Source: an uncultured Muribaculaceae bacterium
GTDB lineage: Bacteria > Bacteroidota > Bacteroidia > Bacteroidales > Muribaculaceae
Assembly: GCA_947629175.1 (NCBI GenBank)
Contig: CANRCT010000034.1
Span: 1-33,211 of the forward strand
Reading direction: 5' to 3'
Length of the DNA stretch: 33,211 nucleotides
How positions within the stretch are numbered: position 1 is the stretch's first letter; each line of letters opens with the position of its first letter. A program made the translations under genes and the position numbers. Positions 24,298 through 31,900 of this stretch are shown piece after piece. The notes under the pieces were generated by a model. It had not been told where the DNA came from. It did not search any database and saw only the letters and a program-made list of their open reading frames with translations.

Positions 24298-25221
24298 TCA
24301 GAGTTTGTTGCACCTCTCGAAGAAGCCGATGCTCTCCAGATCGGCCTTCATTGCGGCCTCTTCCTGATCGGTCATGTTGCGGAAGGGTATGCGGTTCTTG
24401 CCGAGGTCGAGACCGATAAGCTTCATGATACGCTTGCCGCCGACGATGTTTCCGCGGTATTTGCAGATGACGTTGATCACCTCCTGCGAGAAGTTCTGAT
24501 GCTCGCGGGCGGCCTCGATGTCGCCGCGCTTCCACGCGTCGATTATGGCCACGAGTTCACGTCCGTTGTAGTTGGTGGTGCCTCCTATGCCGCCCTGTGC
24601 GCCGCCCATGGCGAGCGAGGGGAGGATGGTCTCGTCCTGGCCGTGGAGCATGTCGAACTTGCCGTCCTTATAGAGGCGGCACTGGTTGTACTCGTAGATG
24701 CTCTCGAAGGTGTATTTGATGCCTGCGAAGTTGGGCACACGGCCGTCGACAGCCTTCAGCAGCTCAGTCATTGGCAGGAAAGCGCCGTTGAATGCGGGGA
24801 TATGATAGTAGTAGAACGGCAGCTCGGGAGCGCCGGCGGCTATCAGCTCTATATATTCCACGAGCTCTTCGATGCGTCCGATCTTGGGGAAAGGAGGAGC
24901 CATGGCTCCGATGCCCCACGCGCCGATCTCGGCGGCATGGCGGGCAAGCTCTCGCGCGCTCTTGGCGCAGCAGCTGCCCACATGGACTATCACTTTGAAA
25001 TCGTCGGGTTTCGCTGCCATCCAGGCCTCGGCCAGACGCTTGCGCTCGTCGTCGGTAAGCATATAGCCCTCGCCCGACGAACCGTTGATAAACACGCCTT
25101 TCAGACCGTTTTTCTTCAGCATGGCCGCATACTCGGGGATAGGCGCATAGTTGACTTCGCCGTTCTCGAGGAATGGCGTGAACGGGGCGTCGATAAGGCC
25201 CTTGATTTTCTCGAATTCCAT
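24298..25221 (-). CDS. nanL: N-acetylneuraminate lyase (DHDPS/NAL family aldolase)
   Basis: The product is 307 residues. It splits N-acetylneuraminate into ManNAc and pyruvate. The DHDPS/NAL-family signatures are present: 'GLIDAPFTPFLENG' at the N-terminus, 'GVFINGSSGEGYMLTDDER' with the pyruvate-carboxylate-binding motif, the catalytic Tyr in 'FYYYHIPAFNG', and the Schiff-base Lys in 'FAGIKYTFES' (about 170). 'GIKYT' and 'HIPAFNG' favour neuraminate lyase over dihydrodipicolinate synthase. It lies 39 bp after the MFS gene and 6 bp before the AGE gene. Confidence 0.92.
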   Translation of the reverse strand: MEFEKIKGLIDAPFTPFLENGEVNYAPIPEYAAMLKKNGLKGVFINGSSGEGYMLTDDERKRLAEAWMAAKPDDFKVIVHVGSCCAKSARELARHAAEIGAWGIGAMAPPFPKIGRIEELVEYIELIAAGAPELPFYYYHIPAFNGAFLPMTELLKAVDGRVPNFAGIKYTFESIYEYNQCRLYKDGKFDMLHGQDETILPSLAMGGAQGGIGGTTNYNGRELVAIIDAWKRGDIEAAREHQNFSQEVINVICKYRGNIVGGKRIMKLIGLDLGKNRIPFRNMTDQEEAAMKADLESIGFFERCNKL

Positions 25222-25260
25222 AATAATGTTATTTTGTAGGATGATTGATGCTTGTTTTCA

Positions 25261-26568
25261 TCAGGCCGTGACAGTCTCCGCGGCCTCGTTGGCCGCGCCG
25301 ACGGCTTCTTCCTGATCCTTGTCGTCATATTTCGGACGCAGCACTGTGAGCTGCAGAGCCAGGGCGATCAGCAGTATGCCGCCCATCAGAGCGAAGCACA
25401 TGCCCAGTCCCACCGACTCGGCGAGCGAGCCGAGGAGCTGGGTGGTGATGGCGCCCATGATCACGCCCACGGAGTTCATCAGACCGTAGGCCATGGCGCG
25501 CTGGCGCGAGCTTACGAACTGGCAGAGGATCGGCATGTTGTTGGCGTCGAACATTCCGTAGCCGATGCCGAAGAAGAGGCCGGCGAGCACCGACAGCCAT
25601 GCGTTGTGGGCCAGGCCGATGAACACCAGTGCCGGTATCATCATGGCCATGCCTATGGCGGAGGTGAAGATGCGGCCGCGCACGTTGGTGCGCACCCAGC
25701 GGTCGCTGATCGGACCGCCGATCATCACTCCGATAAACGACGAGACGGCTATCGTGAGCGTGGCCATCGGGCCTGCCCAGTCCATGCTGAGATCAAGATT
25801 GTCGTGGAAGAGGGTCGGGAGCCAGTTCTTCGTAGCCCATCCGGGGATCGAACTTGATGCGAAGAAGAAGAGTATCACCCAGAAAGCCATCGTGGAGAAC
25901 ACCACTCCGAACGACTGGAGCATCGACTCCTTGCCGGCCTTCTTGCCCTGGGCGGCTGCCGAAGGCACAGGCTTGGCGGCCACGCCGTGGCCCGACTTTT
26001 CATGAAGCAGGAATATGAGTACGAAGGCGTAGGCCACGCCGATGATGCCGAACCAGTGGAATGTCTCCTGCCACGACCATGTCGATGCCACCATCGAGCC
26101 GAATCCGCCCAGAGCCTGGCCGCAATACAGACCGGTCATGTGAAGGCCGATCGCCAGAGAGCGCCCGCGGCCGGTGAAATAGTCGGCGATGAGAGAGAGG
26201 GCCGAGGGGATATAAAGAGCCTCGCTTATGCCCATGATGCCGCGCAGCCACATCAGCGACTGGAAATCATGGCAGAGCCCCATGGCGTAGGTGACGCCCG
26301 ACCATACTCCGAGCGAACCGACGATAAGCCATTTGCGGCTCACGCGGTCGGCGACGGCTCCCGAGAACGGGCTTGAGATACCGTAGACCCAGAGGAATAT
26401 CGCCATCAGGGCGCCGAAAGCCTCGGCATTCTGCAGGGCATGAATGTCGTTGGCTATGTTCTGCTGCATCGTCGAGAGCATCTGACGGTCCATGTAGTTG
26501 AGGAGCGCCACTACCCACAGGAGCCCGACCACGAGCCATGGATAGAATTTCTTTTGCTGTATTGCCAT
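25261..26568 (-). CDS. nanT: MFS transporter, probable sialic-acid importer (NanT-like)
   Basis: The product is 435 residues with 12 predicted membrane helices and a central cytoplasmic loop ('AAKPVPSAAAQGKKAGKES'). The MFS signature between helices 2 and 3 is 'SGAVADRVSRKWLIVGS', with its pseudo-repeat 'GGPISDRWVRTNVRGRI'. 'LLNYMDRQMLSTM' near the N-terminus is typical of the anion/sugar-acid symporter group. The context with lyase, epimerase and esterase points to proton-linked uptake of N-acetylneuraminate across the inner membrane, as for B. fragilis NanT. Substrate assignment rests on neighbours. It is the first gene of the operon and has its own -7 box 47-54 bp upstream. Confidence 0.85.
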   Translation of the reverse strand: MAIQQKKFYPWLVVGLLWVVALLNYMDRQMLSTMQQNIANDIHALQNAEAFGALMAIFLWVYGISSPFSGAVADRVSRKWLIVGSLGVWSGVTYAMGLCHDFQSLMWLRGIMGISEALYIPSALSLIADYFTGRGRSLAIGLHMTGLYCGQALGGFGSMVASTWSWQETFHWFGIIGVAYAFVLIFLLHEKSGHGVAAKPVPSAAAQGKKAGKESMLQSFGVVFSTMAFWVILFFFASSSIPGWATKNWLPTLFHDNLDLSMDWAGPMATLTIAVSSFIGVMIGGPISDRWVRTNVRGRIFTSAIGMAMMIPALVFIGLAHNAWLSVLAGLFFGIGYGMFDANNMPILCQFVSSRQRAMAYGLMNSVGVIMGAITTQLLGSLAESVGLGMCFALMGGILLIALALQLTVLRPKYDDKDQEEAVGAANEAAETVTA

Positions 26569-26614
26569 ATTTGCGGATTTAAGGGTATAAGATTATCTGC
26601 TGTTTATTTTTCTG

Positions 26615-26622
26615 CAAATTTA
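26615..26622 (-). promoter_or_regulatory. -7 promoter element for the nan operon
   Basis: On the minus strand this reads TAAATTTG, matching TAnnTTTG. It lies about 47 bp before the nanT start. No TTTG is visible at the -33 spacing. The bases between it and the divergent alcohol dehydrogenase promoter include A-runs and T-runs but no clear operator. Confidence 0.5.
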
Positions 26623-26737
26623 CGTTTTTTTTCGAATTGTGTATGCAGCGCCGCTCTTTTTTTGGGAAAATATACGGTAAAACATGCTGCCCGTCGGCAA
26701 AAGCGGCTTCAAGGAGAGCAGGCGGGTGGGAAAAAGG

Positions 26738-26768
26738 TTGCGGATTGCCGGGAAAAATTGTAAGTTTG
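26738..26768 (+). promoter_or_regulatory. Promoter of the iron alcohol dehydrogenase gene
   Basis: TTG (26738-26740), 20 bp, then TAAGTTTG (26761-26768). This is the best match in the window to the Bacteroidetes -33/-7 promoter. Its position excludes the in-frame ATG at 26637 and supports the ATG at 26802 as the start. Confidence 0.65.
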
Positions 26769-26801
26769 CGACGTATAACAATCGTCACAACCTATATCAC
26801 A

Positions 26802-27971
26802 ATGGATAATTTCAGATATTGCACTCCGACGCGCTACATATTCGGGCGCGATGCGGAGCTTGAGGTCGGCGCGCAGCTGCGGGCCAACGGCATGGACAGC
26901 GTACTGATGGTCTACGGCGGAGGATCGGCCGAACGGTCAGGACTTCTCGGACGGATCAGGGAGCGGCTGCGCGAGGCCGGCATACGGTTCGAGGAGCTCG
27001 GCGGCATAAAGCCCAATCCCGACGACGGCCCGGTGCGACGGGGCATAGAGATAGTGCGCGACGGGGGCCTGCACGGGCTGCTCGCCGTAGGAGGCGGCTC
27101 AGTCATCGACACGGCCAAGGCCATAGCCCTCGGAGTGCCTTACGAGGGCGATTTCTGGGACTTTTTCGCCGGGAAAGCCACTCCCGAAAGAGCGCTCCCG
27201 GTCGGCGCCGTGCTCACCATACCTGCTGCCGGCTCGGAAGGGTCGGGCAACTGCGTCATAACGCTGAACGAAGGGCTCCACAAGATCAGCCTGCGCACCG
27301 ACGAGGTGCTCCGGCCGAAGTTCGCCCTTCTCGACCCGGCGCTCACCATCACTCTCCCGCCATCCCAGACAGCCGCGGGCATAGCCGACATGATGGCCCA
27401 CATCATGGAGCGCTACTTCACGCCGACGCCCGACTGCGAGGTGACCGACCGCCTTGCCGAGGGGCTGCTTCAGGCCATCATAGAGGAAGCGCCAAAGGTG
27501 ATGGAGCGCCCAGAAGATTATCAGGCGCGCGCCAACATAATGTGGGCCGGGACGCTCGCCCACAACGGCATCTGCGGCACCGGACGCCGCGAGGACTGGA
27601 CAAGCCACGCGATGGAGCATGAGATATCGGCAGTCTACGGCGTCACCCACGGAGCCGGTCTCGCCGTGGTGTTCCCGGCGTGGATGACCTTCATGGCCCA
27701 TCGCTCCCCGGCCAAGATAGCGCAGTTCGGCCGCCGCGTGTTCGGCGTCAGCGATCCCGACGACCGGAGCGCAGCTATCGAAGGGATAGCCCGGTTCAAG
27801 GATTTCTACCGTTCCCTCGGGCTGCCGGTCACATTTGCACAGCTGGGCGTAGAGAGCCCCGACATCGACCTGCTTGTGACCAAGCTTCATGAGAACAAAG
27901 GCCAGGAGATCGGCGGCTATCTCCGGCTCCGCGCCGCCGACACCCGCGAGATCTACACTCTGGCCCTCTGA
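26802..27971 (+). CDS. Iron-containing alcohol dehydrogenase, butanol-dehydrogenase (BdhA/YqhD) type
   Basis: The product is 389 residues. It is a group III alcohol dehydrogenase that probably reduces aldehydes with NAD(P)H. Landmarks are 'MVYGGGSAERSGLLGRI', 'GGIKPNPDDGPVRRGIE', the dinucleotide-binding 'LLAVGGGSVIDTAKAIALG', 'IPAAGSEGSG', and the metal ligands in 'DMMAHIMERYF' (Asp about 196, His about 200) and 'AMEHEISAVYGVTHGAGLA' (two His). Its N-terminal 'FRYCTPTRYIFGRDAE' is typical of the BdhA/YqhD branch. The physiological aldehyde is unknown. It is monocistronic, divergent from nanT and convergent with recR, with 9 bp between the stops. Confidence 0.92.
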   Translation: MDNFRYCTPTRYIFGRDAELEVGAQLRANGMDSVLMVYGGGSAERSGLLGRIRERLREAGIRFEELGGIKPNPDDGPVRRGIEIVRDGGLHGLLAVGGGSVIDTAKAIALGVPYEGDFWDFFAGKATPERALPVGAVLTIPAAGSEGSGNCVITLNEGLHKISLRTDEVLRPKFALLDPALTITLPPSQTAAGIADMMAHIMERYFTPTPDCEVTDRLAEGLLQAIIEEAPKVMERPEDYQARANIMWAGTLAHNGICGTGRREDWTSHAMEHEISAVYGVTHGAGLAVVFPAWMTFMAHRSPAKIAQFGRRVFGVSDPDDRSAAIEGIARFKDFYRSLGLPVTFAQLGVESPDIDLLVTKLHENKGQEIGGYLRLRAADTREIYTLAL

Positions 27972-27980
27972 CGGCTGCCG

Positions 27981-28595
27981 TCACACGCCGAAAGGCGTGC
28001 GCTGCAGCAGCGACCGGCCGAGCGTCAGCTCGTCGGTGTATTCTATGTCGTTGCCCACAGCCATGCCGCGGGCAAGCTGCGTCACCTTCAGACCGTCGGC
28101 CCCTTCGAGCCGACGGTAGATATAAAAATCAGTGGTATCGCCCTCCATCGTCGCAGGGAGGGCGAGTATCACCTCTTTGATACCCCCGGCCCTGACTCTG
28201 CCCACCAGTGAATCGATCTCGAGCATGTCGGGGCCGATGCCATCGACCGGCGAGATCACTCCCCCGAGCACATGGTACAGACCGTTGTACTGGCCCGTGC
28301 GCTCCACCGACATGACGTCGCGCACATTCTCGACCACGCACACCATAGAGCGGTCGCGCGAGGGCGACGCGCATATCGGGCACACGTCGGCGTCGGATAT
28401 GTTATGACACACCGAGCAGTAGCGTACGTCGCGGCGTAGATCGATTATGGCCTGCCCTAATGCCGCAGCCTCCGACTGATCGCGCCGGAGCAGATGCAGC
28501 GCCAGACGCAGGGCCGTGCGGCGTCCGATGCCCGGCAGCCGCGACAGCTGTGTTACCGCCGCCTCAAGCAGCGGCGAGGGATATTCCTGTTCCAT
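27981..28595 (-). CDS. recR: Recombination mediator protein RecR
   Basis: The product is 204 residues from [14 protein letters not shown]; family length is about 200. An upstream in-frame Met adds 12 residues but lies at the -7 box, so it is rejected. A helix-hairpin-helix ('[21 protein letters not shown]'), a four-Cys zinc motif ('[17 protein letters not shown]'), and a Toprim domain ('[15 protein letters not shown]', '[19 protein letters not shown]') are visible. RecR acts with RecF/RecO to load RecA on gapped DNA. It is monocistronic. Confidence 0.96.
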   Translation of the reverse strand: MEQEYPSPLLEAAVTQLSRLPGIGRRTALRLALHLLRRDQSEAAALGQAIIDLRRDVRYCSVCHNISDADVCPICASPSRDRSMVCVVENVRDVMSVERTGQYNGLYHVLGGVISPVDGIGPDMLEIDSLVGRVRAGGIKEVILALPATMEGDTTDFYIYRRLEGADGLKVTQLARGMAVGNDIEYTDELTLGRSLLQRTPFGV

Positions 28596-28628
28596 TCTTA
28601 TCTTCTGTCCTTGCTTCTTTACCGACTG

Positions 28629-28636
28629 CAAAGTTA
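28629..28636 (-). promoter_or_regulatory. -7 promoter element (TAACTTTG) for recR
   Basis: The minus-strand octamer TAACTTTG matches TAnnTTTG, 33 bp before the recR ATG. It has the same octamer and a very similar flank (GCTAACTTTGC) as the mutS2 promoter. No -33 TTTG is evident. Confidence 0.5.
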
Positions 28637-28672
28637 GCGATTTATTCCGACAGCATATAACCCGACGATGGG

Positions 28673-28697
28673 CGGACGCGATTTATCGCGTCCCTAC
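28673..28697 (+). repeat. 25-bp REP-like palindrome, copy 3 (divergent arms)
   Basis: The layout is C + GGACGCGAT + TT + ATCGCGTCC + CTAC: a perfect 9-bp palindrome with a 2-nt loop. It has the same total length, opening C-GGA, closing TCC-CTAC and GC positions as the copies at 12311 and 12419, while the inner bases differ in a paired manner. Confidence 0.8.
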
Positions 28698-28704
28698 AGT
28701 TTAT

Positions 28705-28982
28705 ATGCATCATTAATTCGATTTAGATGCATTGGCGCCGAAATTGACGCTTCGGCGCACGCAGCGCCTCGTGTTACCTTTTGTATACACGTTTGTACCC
28801 CCCCCCCGACACACCTTTACAATCCTGTTAAACTTTTCGACCAAAGTGTTCGCAATAATCTCAAAAGTTTAATTTCACCCATGGTTTTCGAGACCGATCA
28901 GTCTATTTACAGGGATCCAGGAAAATATTCCAATTTTATACATCAATCGTATTCACCAACAAAAAAAAACAGGAACGTGATT
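28705..28982. other. Leader region of the last gene: C10 tract and inverted repeats
   Basis: This region lies upstream of the ATG at 28983. It holds a 7-bp inverted repeat (28705-28711 / 28726-28732), a run of ten C (28798-28807), and a perfect 10-bp inverted repeat TTAAACTTTT / AAAAGTTTAA (28828-28837 / 28863-28872, 25 nt apart). AGGAAC lies 7 bp before the ATG as a ribosome site. The TACCTTTTG near 28775 is an imperfect -7 box. No RNA gene is recognised. Confidence 0.6.
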
Positions 28983-31900
28983 ATGAAAAAACTTCTACTC
29001 ACCCTACTCGGGGCCGCGGCCCTCTGTGGCCTCTCGCCGCACCCCGCCTCCGCCCAAGATCATTCATTAATCAGCAGAACGTACACCACGGCGACTGCAA
29101 AGTTCACCGACGGCCTGGTGAGCATGGGCAAAAGAGTAAACGGCGCTATGGAGGGCGCAACCAACACAGCAGATTACACTCTATCTAATTCGGAGCTCCA
29201 GACACCTACAACCATGCCAACCGGACAGGCGGCGCATGGATGGGGACAATTTCAGGTCAAATCGACAACGACTGACGACGAACCACTCATTGTCGATTTT
29301 GACTTTACGAACTGTTCTACCACGCCAAAAAACGACAACCCGGCGTGGTATCAGAACACTGCATATATTAACACAAGTATATATGCTTATACCGGAGCAA
29401 AGATTAAGCTTTCCTTTAATGGAAAAAAAAGAATCAAAGCCATACAGCTCCAGACAAACATTTATGGCAACAACATTTCAAAAGCATTTACTGACTACAA
29501 AAAAAACATCAAATGCATCAAAGACTTCAACACTGATACGGAAGATGACAGATTTACTCTCAACTCGGTCAGCATCGACAACACCGGCATCACTGTCAAA
29601 TATGAAAGTTCTCTTCTATACGGTGATGACCCATCTTTGACTTTGGATTTCATCAATGCCAGCAAATATTATTATCTGCAAATTCGTCAGATCATAATAA
29701 CATTTTATGACAACTCTGATGGTTGGATTCCGGCAAAAGACACCAATCTGACATACGGCATGAACTATGCCACACCAATTTACTACCAGAACGGGGAATC
29801 CATCGACACATGGACAGAAGCTACGGGATCGCAACTTATCGAGCTCGACGAATCTGTAGTCAAAGTAAAATTAGGCCAAGCTGTAACTACATATCAGGCA
29901 CCGACAACGCGGGCAGCCGGGCAGCACACAGTTATTATTGATCCGATTAAAAGAATAGTAGGCACTACACCCAACGTCAAATTTTTCACCCAGCTTGATA
30001 CTGAATTCAAAAAAGATGACCAGACGCTCTACAAAGTCGAGTACCTGCACAACAATTTACCATCCAACGGTTACGCACGTCACGTCAACAATCTGAACAC
30101 GACTTTACCAAGCGCAGCTATCATATATAGCACTTCCGGAAGCAGCAAAGTATATTCTTCTTCTCCAAATATATTAAGCGGAGTCCTCATGGCTGATGGC
30201 CTCACACCCGACAATGCTACATACACCGTCAACGCTTCAGCCAGTATCATCAATGACCCCTGGTCCGCAAATAATGCTAACTCGAATCAAAAGAACGGGA
30301 AACAGATGTGTACTGGCTACGACGGCATCAGACTTTATTTCACCCACAGCACTGATGCCGGTGAAGTTCAATCGCCGTTTGGACCTCAAGTAACAATGCC
30401 GACCACAGCTGTACTCAATCCAACCACAGAAATATACAATATTATGGCAGATCTGGACTTACCTGTCACACTTGCAAATGACATTTATCCAGATGCGAAG
30501 ATCTACTATATCATCAGTCAGGAACCTGTAGGAAATGCCAACTTCGACAAATCAAAAGCTTCTGCAGTAGAAGACGGGAAAGTCCATATAGACCAGAGCT
30601 GCTATATCGCGCTCCGCACATATGCCACAGTCGACGGTAAGGATGCCTTTTCAGGAGTGTTGAGCTATCAATTCAACCGCGTGTCAGCTGTGAATATTAC
30701 GGATCCGAAACAGCTCCTTGACAAAAGCAAAGAGAAGGAGCTTGTGCGTCTCGACTTTCCGCTGCAGATACTTGCCTCGGGATATATGACATCCTCACCT
30801 AAAGAATTGAGCATTTACACCCGCGACACACTCGGCACATCCGTGCGTCTGGTCACCAGACTAAACGAGAGCATCGTCAGCATGTCAAGTACAGGGAAAG
30901 AATCGCGTCTCTTCCCAGGGGCCGCGTTCAAAGGAGTTTCAACCCAGACGATAGCAAGCTGGCCATTCTGCCCCGTCGGAGGCGTTGTTGGCGAACTGCA
31001 GTTCGACGACCAAGACCGTCCGGTCATTGTGCTTAAGGACGAAGAGCACGATATCGACAATTTCCAATATTGCTATGCCGGCGCAAGTATTACTCCCACG
31101 GATGCCATGAAACAGAATTCAGGCACTTTCGTCCGCAATACTTTTACAGGCAATCGGCGTGATAAACTGTCAGCTGACGATTACGGAAAATACGCCTATG
31201 TCATAGCCACATACAACAAGACAGACAAGACATTCACTCCTGTCGGCGCTACCGAGATATTATCAGCACGCACAACCACCGCTACGGGATTCCTGAACTG
31301 TTATCCCACCAGCACCTACTCCGCGCCTACCACAAGTTCTTTGACAAACGACGTGGAATACGCGCTGACAGGTATTGTGGAATACGACGCTGAGGAACAG
31401 GAATATTACATCATGCCTCGCGCGATCAATCCGATGCCTGCGCGGCCGAAAGTCACTACAGAAAGTCTCTCCGGCTCCACACAGGTAATCGACTCACAGG
31501 AGAACGAAGACGGAACTGCCGGCAGCGCGATAATAAAACTTGTCTCAAAGCTGAAACTGAATTTCACCAACGCCACTTCAGGTTACTATCTTTACTTCTA
31601 TCTGAACCCATCCACAAATTCGCTTACTACCAAAGGAGTGCAAAAGGCAACCGGCAATGCTACTTTCAACCTATCATCTTCTTCTTTTGATGAAAACAAG
31701 CAGATAGTTTTCACCGTCAACATACAGAACTGTAATGAAACATCGGCGCCGATCTATATAAGCGACCCTTACATTTTTACGGTGACTGACGTTGTCAGCA
31801 CGGCTCCGGTATACAATTCCATTGCCGAAGTAAAGAAGGAACTCAAAGAAAAGAGCTCCGACGATCTCAAGGACAAATATTTCAAGGTAACCGGCAACAT

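Noticed and set aside
24298-25221. Dihydrodipicolinate synthase (dapA) instead of neuraminate lyase
   Set aside because: The lysine and tyrosine motifs and the nanT/AGE/esterase neighbours favour N-acetylneuraminate lyase.
23143-25239. A 698-codon open frame on the plus strand opposite the AGE and lyase genes
   Set aside because: It spans two well-supported minus-strand genes and has no recognisable protein features.
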